Source of the DNA: Paraglomus occultum
Lineage: Eukaryota; Glomeromycota; Glomeromycetes; Paraglomerales; Paraglomeraceae
Length of the DNA stretch: 23,979 bases
Direction of reading: 5' to 3'
Assembly: GCA_910592205.1 (NCBI GenBank)
Contig: CAJVPJ010000478.1
Coordinates: 1-23,979, forward strand
Of the stretch, positions 1 through 7,705 are shown piece after piece. A program made the translations under genes and the position numbers. Below the pieces are notes generated by a model. It did not search any database, had not been told where the DNA came from, and saw only the letters and a list, made by a program, of their open reading frames with translations. Positions within the stretch are counted from its first letter, which is position 1, and every line of letters begins with the position of its first letter.

Positions 1-1
1 G

Positions 2-241
2 TTGAAAACGTTAGGATGCGACAACCCTGTACTAAGAATGGCTATGGCTAAAGCTGGTCCAGTCATAACTGACAACGAGAATTTCATAATTGATGCAAAT
101 TTCGGATTGATCCATAATCCCGATAATTTAATGAGAAAGATTAAGATGTTGACAGGAGTCGTCGACAAGATGCATAAGTTTATTTATCATTGTAATTGTT
201 GCTATCATATTGTTATCAAAGAGAAAATTCAAAACAAATAA
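2..241 (+). CDS. Ribose-5-phosphate isomerase, C-terminal part (partial)
   Basis: This frame runs in from the left edge, so the N-terminal part lies outside the window. Family: ribose-5-phosphate isomerase A, which interconverts ribose 5-phosphate and ribulose 5-phosphate in the cytosolic pentose phosphate pathway. Seen: residues matching the conserved C-terminal block, LRMA..KAGPVITDN, NFIIDANFG and IKMLTGVVD. Family members continue after GVV with about 20 residues of the type (T)GLF...YFG..DG. Here the frame instead reads KMHKFIYHC and stops at 239-241. I found no clear last exon downstream in any frame. The recognised homology ends near position 168. The gene is therefore either split by an intron I cannot place or truncated. 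Family assignment is firm; intactness is unsure. Confidence 0.8.
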   Translation: MKTLGCDNPVLRMAMAKAGPVITDNENFIIDANFGLIHNPDNLMRKIKMLTGVVDKMHKFIYHCNCCYHIVIKEKIQNK

Positions 242-413
242 TTATTTTTGTGTAACACTATAAAATTGCAAGTCAGTGAAATGTCCAGTGACTGTTTTGG
301 GATTCTTGCAGTGTCTTTCCATCATCAGGCTTGAATATTCTTGGAAGTCTGCCGTGCTGCTGGGAATCTGGGTGACTTTTGTTTTACTGGTAGGAGGCAG
401 TGTTGTTACGGCG

Positions 414-432
414 AGCTGATCAGCTGACGTCA
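414..432. promoter_or_regulatory. Palindrome plus CRE-like TGACGTCA
   Basis: AGCTGATCAGCT (414-425) is a perfect 12-bp palindrome. It overlaps by one base a perfect TGACGTCA (425-432), the octamer bound by ATF/CREB-type bZIP factors. No gene start is recognised nearby, so a regulatory role is only possible. Confidence 0.25.
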
Positions 433-513
433 ATAAGCAAGTCACATGGTAAAATCTTCCTTAAACAACGCCCCTGACGATCAATTATTAATAATTAGAT
501 GTTACTCAAAGCA

Positions 514-605
514 AACGCGAGTAACGCGATTTTGGTGACAGTTTTGAACACAAGAATGTAGCTAAGAATAAAATATAACGCGAGTAACGCAATTTTGGTG
601 ACAGT
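514..605. repeat. 29-bp direct repeat, two copies 63 bp apart
   Basis: Positions 514-542 and 577-605 carry the same 29 bases (AACGCGAGTAACGC, then G or A, then ATTTTGGTGACAGT), differing at one base. A TATA-like motif follows about 60 bp after the second copy. The arrangement resembles promoter-repeat structure inside an LTR, but no LTR ends or retroelement coding were identified. Confidence 0.7.
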
Positions 606-1360
606 GTGGGAAAGATAGAAAATACGCGCTCTGTGGCATAGAAAATCTAGTAACAGCAAAAATGTATATAAGGAGCCGTCCCGATTATCAAAATCCTTAT
701 GCTATGTTATGTTGAAAATGTTGAAATCGTTGATGTTATAAAATAAATAATATTCGATACTGAAGTATTCAGATATAATAAGCGATCGATCTGATCTTTA
801 TCCTTTAATTATTATGAAACTTTTTACTTTCATTATTTCTATTGTCGTGAAACTAAACTTTTTGACTTAACTATCAGCAGTAGCTGTATTTAAACGTTAG
901 TTGTCAGCGCAATAGATCGGTAACGATCCGTAGTTGCGGTAAAGCAAGAGTATCTCGATTGATAATTTAAATTCTTTGTTGTTATAATTAGATAAGTGAC
1001 ATCCCTTGACTAGTCAAAACACTAAATCGAAGTTCGCCCTGTTTTAAAATTAGTAAAAAAAACTTCCCCTTCGATTCCGCGGTAGATAGATTGTTGTTGT
1101 TTATTTATCGTGGGTACCCTTATTAGATACGAGTATAGGAGAAATACATCGTATAGGGAGTGAAGAGAAGCGCGGCATATAAAAAAATTATCGTCACTTT
1201 CAATTTAGTTCAGTCTTAAGTGAGCAATCATTGGAGTAAGGGCAGCGACAAGAACTAAATTGTGAAAACCCCCCTCTCGGCAGAACACACCTACGCAATT
1301 AATTGCTCTCCCAACCCTATTTTGGACGCCGACCATAACAGGTGGTGGGGATTCTTATGA

Positions 1361-1642
1361 AGACGAAGTACCATTTACACAACCGCTCCCACTTATGGAC
1401 CTCCCCCACCCCCTGTAGTCAAGGAAGATGACTTCGAGAATGGAAACCCCATCCTCTCCTCCTCCCTCGAATTCCAACAGTTTATGGAACGGAGTGCACA
1501 CCCACCCCATACCATAATCTGTCTGGAGGGATCCATTCCCCTCCCTCCCCCTCTGCAGGAAGATCCAACAAAAAACACAAGAAAAAGAACCAATCATAAC
1601 CCCTTACTAGTCTTTTCCCCAACCATGGGTTTACTAGCATAG
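1361..1642 (+). pseudogene. C-rich open frame, unassigned, no start codon
   Basis: An open frame of 93 codons lies in a markedly C-rich, G-poor stretch (about 1260-1640). It is bounded by an in-frame TGA at 1358-1360 and a TAG at 1640-1642 and has no ATG near its start. The product would have a run of prolines (TYGPPPPPVV), an acidic patch (KEDDFENGN) and a basic patch (NTRKRTNHN). A second frame just upstream and overlapping also reads like protein (DSYEDEVPFTQ), as if one coding stretch had been frameshifted. I do not recognise the family. It could be a decayed exon or retroelement gag-like remnant, or simply a compositional tract; the opposite strand is also open. Confidence 0.25.
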
Positions 1643-1655
1643 ATGCCCCTACTAG

Positions 1656-1684
1656 CTTTCATTCTCATGTTTCTAGAATGAAAG
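1656..1684. repeat. Perfect 10-bp inverted repeat (hairpin)
   Basis: CTTTCATTCT (1656-1665) and AGAATGAAAG (1675-1684) are exact reverse complements separated by 9 bases. No gene end is recognised beside it, so it may be a mobile-element remnant or chance. Confidence 0.5.
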
Positions 1685-1917
1685 TTACTATTTGGTTTTG
1701 GGTAGTAGTACTCATTAGGACTTTTCTCTTTTTCTTTAGATAGTTAGACTAGCCCTCCTTTTTGACTTTATCACATGTAAATACTGTTTTTGATTTAAAA
1801 AACAGCCGTAGCTGTGTCAATAAAGGACCACTAAATCAGGAGCCATCTACTCGGGAATATTATTTAGTTTTCTACTATGAAATACGTGCGATGCTGGACA
1901 CATTTATATGAAATGAC

Positions 1918-2079
1918 GAAGATTTAAAGTACTTTCAGTATAGCAACTTTTATGATATTAAACAGATCAGAGCTGGTGGTTACGGAACAGTTTATACTGC
2001 CAAGTATAAAAAGTATTCAGAAGTACGGGAACTGTTGTGTTAAAACGATATAATAATAAGAATTTTGATCAGTGTCAGA
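1918..2079 (+). pseudogene. Tyr-kinase-like protein kinase, N-lobe fragment, frameshifted
   Basis: From 1918 the frame reads LKYFQYSNFYDIKQI, then a glycine-loop-like RAGGYGTVYTAKYKK. After a shift to another frame near 2020-2030 it continues with TVVLKRYNNKNF, where VVLK corresponds to the VAIK lysine block. The order and spacing match the start of a protein kinase domain of the kind expanded in Glomeromycotina. The first glycine of the usual GxGxxG loop is replaced by Ala. No HRD or DFG region was found downstream. I infer a decayed gene fragment. The coding-like open frames that follow (to about 2430) cannot be tied to it. Confidence 0.6.
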
Positions 2080-2193
2080 TTTCCGTCTGTGGTACAAACG
2101 ATCTACGAAGGCTGCGGCATTCCAAATCCCGGTGTAACGAACGCAGTAGTGCGGAATACGCCGATGACAAAGAAACTGGACCAATTAAGCAGT

Positions 2194-2217
2194 ACATAGT
2201 CACTCTCGATAAGTCGG
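2194..2217 (+). repeat. 24-bp dispersed repeat, copy 1 (possible transposon end)
   Basis: ACATAGTC, then ACT, then CTCGATAAGTCGG. The same 24 bases with two mismatches occur at 9553-9576. A further ATAAGTCGG follows at about 2224-2232, so the motif is partly duplicated in tandem here. Both copies have TA just before GTC, as at the end of a Tc1/mariner-type element. That reading is inference. Confidence 0.6.
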
Positions 2218-2232
2218 ACACTCATAAGTCGG

Positions 2233-3060
2233 ATTTGGCTTACTTTGTCTGGTTTTGTTGCAGCATGCCCCATTTAACAAAATGGCTATTGAAATCGACG
2301 GATTACTCGACAAGAAATTTTTATCTTCGAAGAACAACCCACGGAAAAAATCTATTATGGCAATTCGAGTTTGGCTTGATGAAGAAAAGAAGAAAAGTGT
2401 AAATGAGGCACACAAAGATAGAGTTTTATAACGTAAATGCTGATCAAAAACCGTCAAATTCAAGGAGAGGCGACAAGAACGATGCTGTCTTATATCAGGA
2501 CAATAACGCTACAATTATATATTAACAGTCCTTTCGACCCACGAAGATTTGACACAACACATCATATGGGAGATATAACGAAACTACCACGTAACGGAGT
2601 GGATGATTTAAATTATTACTTCTTACAATATGAAAAATTTTCCATAACAACCGTGAAAAAATTCAAATCCGTCGGCATCCATGGTTATAGTAGGTGTTTT
2701 CCTTTTTTTTTGCATGAATTGGTTCCCATTTTGTAGTAAGACTTACCTAACTTCTATAATAGTAATATTTACAGATTTATTTAAATTTGTGAAGCAAGGA
2801 GTGATCTGGATAATCCTGTGAAGTGTAGGGGTTTTGCGCCATTCAAAAGCTCAAGTGAGTTTCTATGACGCAAAGAATATCTGAAAATCATATCAATCTT
2901 ATCATATTTCATACTAATACTAATACCTCTTCTCCAGAACCATACTTCTATATTCCACCCATTTCATTGGGCTATCTTGAAGGCTGGCTCAAAGTCACCA
3001 TCTTAGTATTAGTATAGCCATAGAAAGTAAAAAAACTAATAATAATAATTTGTGGTTGAC
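2233..3060. other. Decayed coding-like stretch, no intact gene
   Basis: Several short frames look protein-like without being recognisable. One, around 2281-2430 on the plus strand, begins MAIEIDGLLDKKFL and ends NEAHKDRVL before a stop; another covers 2437-2736. None has a family signature. I read the stretch as old mobile-element or gene remains. It also holds the inverted repeat at 2911-3015. Confidence 0.35.
2911..3015. repeat. 13-bp inverted repeat flanking 79 bp
   Basis: ATACTAATACTAA (2911-2923) is the exact reverse complement of TTAGTATTAGTAT (3003-3015). The span is 105 bp, the size of a small MITE. It lies just beyond the 3' end of the transposase pseudogene. Low sequence complexity of the arms makes chance a real alternative. 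Confidence 0.45.
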
Positions 3061-3070
3061 TGAAATATTT

Positions 3071-3870
3071 TTATTCATTATCAGTATAGATTGGTTTGGG
3101 ACAAGTAATATCCTTGTATTTGTCTCTAACAAATGGGCGAATATTATGATAAAGATATTCTTGTCTTTTATAATCCAAAGGAGGCGGAGTTAGAACTAGG
3201 ATGGAAAAAGATTTAATTTCTTTGGCAACACTTGCTTTTCTAGTTTTCAATAAATTAAATTCTGTACAAGCACCATTAGTGGCTTTGACAATTCCAGGAT
3301 TGAGCTGCTTCAAAGAGAAAATGCTGATACTTTTGTAAACCATTTAATTTTTTAAAGAAAATTTCCAACACAGAGTTAAAATCTAAGTACTGAAAACCTT
3401 TTCCATTTTCGTAACGCTGAGCTTTATTTAATCCAGCTGTACTAGTACTTGATTTTTCACAACCTCAACAATATGCTTTGCACAATCTACCGCGGTTTTT
3501 CGCCCAAAACTATCATCAAAATTGAATTTAGTATGTCCAGATACCTAATACCATGAAATTTAATTTGGGACATGTCTAAAGCGGAGCAGATCTCTCGCGA
3601 TTTCATTGGTCAAATTTGTATGGCAGCCAATAAAACTGTAAATGCGGAATCACGTTCTACTCCGCTTTAGCCTTTTCCTAAGTAAAATCAATGGTAGCAT
3701 TATTTTTATTCTGACCACCCGCATTATCACAAGTAATCTTTAAATGCTTTTCGTCTTTATTCAATCGCTTAATTCCATCGAATACCAGGCTCAGCGTACC
3801 ATTAGGATCTTTCCCTATTATTTCATAATAGATAAACAATACATTAATTAACGATGCTAAAAATAAATCA
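3071..3870 (-). pseudogene. DDE-type transposase-like pseudogene, several frameshifts
   Basis: Read on the minus strand, pieces in different frames line up into one protein-like order. 3836-3678 has FIYYEIIGKDPNGTLSL and KITCDNAGGQNKNNATIDF, with the acidic DNxxGQNKNN signature of a large eukaryotic transposase-like family. From 3541 comes SGHTKFNFDDSFG and AVDCAKHIVEVV. From about 3445 to 3300 comes GLNKAQRYENGKGFQYLDF. From about 3310 to 3071 comes NPGIVKAT, LLKTRKASVAKEI and RPFVRDKYKDITCPKP, ending at TAA. The stretch between the first two pieces is interrupted by the MITE at 3576-3670. At least two frameshifts and the insertion make it non-functional. The N-terminal half is absent or unrecognisable. 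The family match rests on memory of similar proteins. Confidence 0.65.
3576..3670. mobile_element. MITE, TA-flanked, ~90 bp, inside the transposase pseudogene
   Basis: The left end CTAAAGCGGAGCAGA (3576-3590) and the right end TCTACTCCGCTTTAG (3656-3670) are inverted repeats, 14 of 15 matching. Both ends carry TA (3577-3578 and 3668-3669), so the element can be read as AAGCGGAG...CTCCGCTT between duplicated TA dinucleotides, as for Tc1/mariner-derived MITEs. The interior is too short to code. It sits exactly where the transposase reading breaks, so it inserted into that older element or arrived after its decay. Confidence 0.75.
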
Positions 3871-4672
3871 ATTAGTGAGTCAAAAGATATAAAGCAGCGT
3901 AGTTAAGACTTAGCATCAGTGTATTCGCAGTGTTCAATGATATCGAAGACAGTCGATACACATACTATTCTTATTAATAAACGAGTATTCATTTACTCAA
4001 CATAGTCCTTTGCTTGAACAATCCATTATATTTAAAGCACTAATCTGTACAAAAAAAAGGCTGATCGTAATACTTGTCTCGCGGCCAACTTAGTGGCATT
4101 ACGACAATGAATTATTACTGTTCTCAACGCGTTAGTAAGAACCCCAACGGTAGAGAATCGTAATCGATCTCGAGGTTAGTTAATTATTTAGGATTAGTAT
4201 CGTCAGTGCGATAAAGCCTTATTTAACAGGTCATTAAATATTCGTCCTAGCTACCGCACTCGTGACCGTTGACGCTAAGAGAAGAACAATGTTAAAATAG
4301 CTTGAACTTGTGAAATGGCAGAGTGTTCAACCTCTTTGCCAAAACTTACAATTGCTGGAAATTAACTCTTTGTATTACTACTACTACTGCATATAATGAA
4401 GTTTACAAATTCCCCAATCCTAAGTACACGTGAAAGATTCATCCTGGGTCAGTCAAGGCAGCGAGCATAAAGGAAACCCCGCGGAAACTTTCACTTGGAA
4501 GGCAGCATGCTCAATAAATTCTCATGACAGTTTTGTGAAAGCACTGGGACCTTGTTCAAAAATTTTCTTCAGGAGCTTGAGAACAGCCTTCACTTTCCCA
4601 CAAGCAATGTTTGGTCATGTGATATAAAAATAATAATTAATCAAGTGATTATCTACTCACATATCCGCGACA
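3871..4672. other. Intergenic, no gene recognised
   Basis: I see nothing convincing here. The open frame at 4430-4627 (65 codons) has no family signature. The last few hundred bases are expected to contain the PEX14 promoter and 5' leader; no clear TATA box was found. Confidence 0.4.
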
Positions 4673-4714
4673 ATGCCTCTTGCAACCTGCAGTAATGAGT
4701 ACCTCGCGCGCTAA
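4673..4714 (+). promoter_or_regulatory. Upstream ORF overlapping the PEX14 start codon
   Basis: An ATG at 4673 opens a 13-codon frame (MPLATCSNEYLAR) that ends with TAA at 4712-4714. It lies in a different frame and overlaps the PEX14 ATG at 4695. If it is in the mature mRNA it would lower PEX14 translation. It could instead be removed: the CAG at 4690-4692 could be the acceptor of a 5' leader intron. Confidence 0.4.
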
Positions 4715-5734
4715 CCTAATTCAATCAGCAGTCAATTTCCTACGAGACCCCGCTGTCCAGAATGCTCCGCTTCAGAAACGAGTCTCTTTCCTAGAGTCCA
4801 AAGGTCTCACTTCCGAAGAGATCGAAGAAGCATTGAAACAGGCCAAAGGAGGAACGCCAGCGTCACAGACAGAGGGAAGCCAGGCCGCAGTCGTTACTGC
4901 CGCTGCACCTCCTGGCCAACAGGTTGTGTATGCTGTACCCCCACCAGTTCCGCGAATGGACTGGCGAGACTATTTCATTGCTGCTGTAATAATAGGAGGT
5001 GTAGGGTATGCTATTATCGCCGTAATAAAGGCAAGTAATTTTACTCTATCTCGCAATACGCACACCAGTTTAGTTTGTTCATTGCTTACAAGAGAGTACG
5101 TGAGCATGTCCGCTTATTGTAACATTCTTATCCCGCTCTTTAGAAATATGTAGCACCACTTCTAGGGACACCAACTGCCGCAGAACTAGAGCGTGACAAA
5201 CGGGCACTGACATCCCAATTTGATACTGCAACAGAAACACTTGATACGGTTAAATCTGACACCCAGGTTGCACGCAAACATGTCGAAGAACAATCGGCAG
5301 TAATAAAACAATCGCTCGAGAATCTTGATACTCTTCTTAAAGCCGTAAAAGATAACGATGAAAAACGAGAAGTTGCGATCAAGTCTCTCAAGGAAGAAAT
5401 CGATGCCATAAAAGATTTACTCCCAAAACTTCTTGAAAAGTCAAAAGAGTCCCAATCTCAGCAAATGAATGATCTCCAGCAAGAGTTAAAGAGTTTAAAG
5501 TCATTATTATTAAATCGGGGGAGCGTAGCGGTGCAGGCGCCTGGTTCGGCGACAAAGAGAACGTCTAATATTACTTCGATTCCACAAAAAGGTGCCACGG
5601 TATCCATCCCATCCTGGCAGATGAAAGAAAACAACGGTATAGGTGGAGGTAGTAAACCTACAGAGCAAGAAGATGAAATGAATTATGCAGCTGCTGGGAC
5701 AAATGGGGCGTTAACTGAAAATACAGTAGAATGA
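4695..5734 (+). CDS. PEX14: Peroxisomal membrane docking protein PEX14
   Basis: PEX14 is the peroxisomal membrane docking factor for the import receptors PEX5 and PEX7. Two exons, 4695-5030 and 5144-5734, give 308 residues. Seen: the conserved N-terminal helical domain (about residues 5-52; ANLIQSAVNFLRDP, then FLESKGLTSEEIEEAL), a Pro/Ala linker, one membrane segment (about 94-110, FIAAVIIGGVGYAIIAV) followed by the conserved KKYVAPLLG, a long coiled coil (about 125-230), and a polar low-complexity tail. The ATG at 4695 is the first in-frame ATG; only TTG lies upstream. The intron (5031-5143, 113 bp) appears to be GC-AG: AAG|GCAAGT to TTTAG|AAA keeps the KKYV motif in frame. A GT donor at 5020 would also be in phase but would delete VIK from the motif. 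The gene converges on the minus-strand gene ending at 5861. Confidence 0.93.
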
Positions 5735-5772
5735 TGAGATTTTTGTTTTTGATGAGGACGGAAGAAAAATTT

Positions 5773-5778
5773 TTTATT
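5773..5778 (-). terminator. Possible polyadenylation signal AATAAA (minus)
   Basis: TTTATT on the plus strand reads AATAAA on the minus strand, about 85 nt beyond the stop of the minus-strand gene ending at 5861. The position is right, but in AT-rich DNA the motif is weak evidence. It lies within the intergenic space shared with PEX14. Confidence 0.3.
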
Positions 5779-5860
5779 AATGTTTATGACAATTTAAAAT
5801 GACAGAACAATACAGATAGGCATGGAACAGTTGTTATGTATTTTTGTTTGGCGAATTGAT

Positions 5861-6576
5861 TCATTCTGGTTGTATCAACTGACAAAGCTGCTCCTGAATA
5901 AGCACGCCTGTGTGTATATACATCATAGTTATGTGAGGGAGGTGAGGGGGAGCAGACGATTTCATATAGTCCTTGTCTTTTTACTTACCCATGGTGTGTA
6001 ATGCTGGGCCATCCATCCGACCCAAAATTTCTTGCATATCGCGCTCTTGATAGTGATCGAATGCAAACATATTTATTGCCTCCAAAAGCTCCTGGATAAT
6101 AGAGCAGTATAGTTATACCCCAAGGGATGGCCGTTTAATCATCTTACTATTTACTTACCGATGATGGCGAATCAGGGTCATCTCCGAGCTTGTTCTGGTC
6201 TTTGTCATCTGTGATTGAGGAAGATTCGGATGGAAGAGGTTCTATAGGCTGTGTATTTTGTTCTTTATCCAAACCTGGGTCGTTTTGTGTGGTTGCATCT
6301 ATTGGAGCATCTGATACATAACCATGTCAGAGATGCTAATAACCATTGATCCCTTTGGGGTACATGGAAAAAAAAAACTTGGTCATCTTTACCGGGAGTC
6401 CCAGTGTGTGGTTTTGTTCTTATGTAATACTTATTTTTATACAATCGTGGAGAGTCTATGAGAACAGCAGACAGCTTTCTTGATCCCGGTTTTAAAAAAT
6501 TGGCTGCATCCTTTTTTGTTGGAAAGTGAGACACTAGATTCCAAGAGGCATCGTATATGTATATAGGAACCCACAT
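5861..6576 (-). CDS. Small protein with NUMOD1-like N-terminal segment, function unknown
   Basis: Four exons on the minus strand (6393-6576, 6159-6310, 5989-6091, 5861-5907) with consistent phases give 161 residues; all introns are GT-AG (82, 67 and 81 bp). Residues 3-52 (VPIYIYDASWNLVSHF, TKKDAANFL, RLYKNKYYI) resemble NUMOD1, a small DNA-binding helix motif found mostly in homing endonucleases of organelle and phage introns. No GIY-YIG, HNH or LAGLIDADG nuclease core follows. The middle (about 60-112) is acidic, Ser/Pro-rich and probably disordered. The C-terminus (ELLEAINMFAFDHYQERD) is helical and not recognised. The ATG at 6576 has A at -3; the frame stays open upstream to 6669, so a longer N-terminus or another exon is possible. 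Splice structure is well supported; the domain call is inference. Confidence 0.65.
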
Positions 6577-6781
6577 TTTGCAAAACAATGAGATGGACAA
6601 AGAGAAACAGCAATTATAATAACGTCGTACGTTGATCTCATTGGTGGATGTCATCATTGCATCATACAATAAATAGTGGGCTATCCTCAGGATAGAGGAT
6701 GGGGCCTTTTCTAAGACAATATCGTGTATCCAATTAAGGAATCTCTAACAAGTATCTATTGATTAGCTATTAACATTATTT

Positions 6782-7542
6782 CTATAAACTTGTGGCTGAA
6801 ACGTCTTTGGTTGTTTTAGAGGGTCTGGGCCTCGATCTCAAAAACGACCAGGCGACCTGTTGACTGTTCTCGTTACAAAATCTGACGGTTACTGGGTCGC
6901 CGTCTTTTGCGGGTGCAGCTAGGCATTTGTTCTTGTGATTGTAAGGGTGAAGAGTGAAAGAATCCTATGACCAAATAATATCACGATTAAAATTTATAAT
7001 AACGATTGGAACAGAGACGGGAGCTACCTACCTCAAAATACGAATCATCCCAACACCATCCCGAATTTTCCGGATTATGTACCGTATTCATTCGTACTGT
7101 ATTAGTATCTTTATCCCACCAAAGTCTAGAAATAAACAAACACACATTTGTATGGTCATTCTGCATTCTCTCCGAGCCTATTTATGCAAATCTGTTTACC
7201 TACACGGTTTTCCCTGGTCCATATATAACAATCGGATGCATGCAAGTCTCATAACTTTGATGGACAAAACTAATAGAAAAGCTCATTTGCGTTCTGGTAT
7301 GTTTATATACATCGCATGTCTTCAAATACATGGGATCGCTTGCAGCGTCCAAACATCGCCAAAGGTATTCTGATAAATTTAAAAGTCAATGCATGTATTA
7401 TGAACTAGGCAGTCACCTCCCAATACAATACTTAACTGTTTTCGAGAGTATTGGCTATTATGTCTGGTTCTTCCGCACCATGCCCGGAAACTCGTGTTAA
7501 GAAAGCAAACGCAACCAAGATAAATACAGCATTGAATCGCAT
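6782..7542 (-). CDS. Secreted ricin-B-like (beta-trefoil) lectin-type protein
   Basis: Four exons (7437-7542, 7204-7369, 7032-7125, 6782-6964) give 182 residues; introns are 67, 78 and 67 bp, all GT-AG. A signal peptide covers about residues 1-20 (MRFNAVFILVAFAFLTRVSG), so the product enters the secretory pathway. The mature part has six cysteines (41, 54, 78, 115, 136, 152). Repeated CL-x-A elements (RCLDAASDP; NKCLAAPAKDGDPVTVRFC) end near Q..W/F motifs (QQVAWSF), as in ricin B-type carbohydrate-binding beta-trefoils. One trefoil of about 130 residues is present, with a short basic tail. No catalytic domain is attached, so sugar binding is the most that can be inferred. In a plant-associated fungus it could be a secreted effector or cell-wall lectin; that is speculation. 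A 44-bp exon-like piece upstream (7662-7705) may be its 5' leader. Confidence 0.8.
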
Positions 7543-7661
7543 TTCCTTTAACGTTTACCGATGAGTGAGGATTGTCAAAAATAAGTTTGATGTGTGAGAG
7601 AATGCTGTGGTACCACCAAAAACTTCAATTAGCCGTTTCACAATATGTATTAGTCATTTAC

Positions 7662-7705
7662 CTTTTGGAGACGTCCGTTCATCAAATATGTTCTCTGGCC
7701 TTCTC
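7662..7705 (-). other. Exon-like 44-bp segment, possible 5' leader exon
   Basis: On the minus strand a good acceptor (CAATTTCAG) and a good donor (AAAAG|GTAAAT) bracket 44 bases, upstream of the secreted lectin-type gene. Joining to an AG just before the ATG at 7542 would remove about 115 bp from the 5' leader. It might instead be a piece of an unrecognised gene. Confidence 0.3.

Larger units (their letters stand above)
242..1360. other. Gene-poor stretch with short repeats
   Basis: I see no convincing gene here. The open frame on the minus strand at 242-445 is not recognisable. The stretch holds a 12-bp palindrome overlapping a CRE-like TGACGTCA (414-432), a 29-bp direct repeat in two copies (514-542 and 577-605) and a TATA-like TGTATATAAGG around 662-672. 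The last two together could be the remains of a retroelement LTR. Confidence 0.5.

Noticed and set aside
4430-4627. Plus-strand open frame of 65 codons before PEX14
   Set aside because: No family signature, no supporting splice or start context; treated as chance.
5140-5409. Minus-strand Ser-rich open frame
   Set aside because: It is the shadow of the PEX14 coiled coil in exon 2.
6954-7373. Two plus-strand open frames (139 and 82 codons)
   Set aside because: They cross three introns of the minus-strand secreted protein, whose exons join in phase and carry domain motifs.
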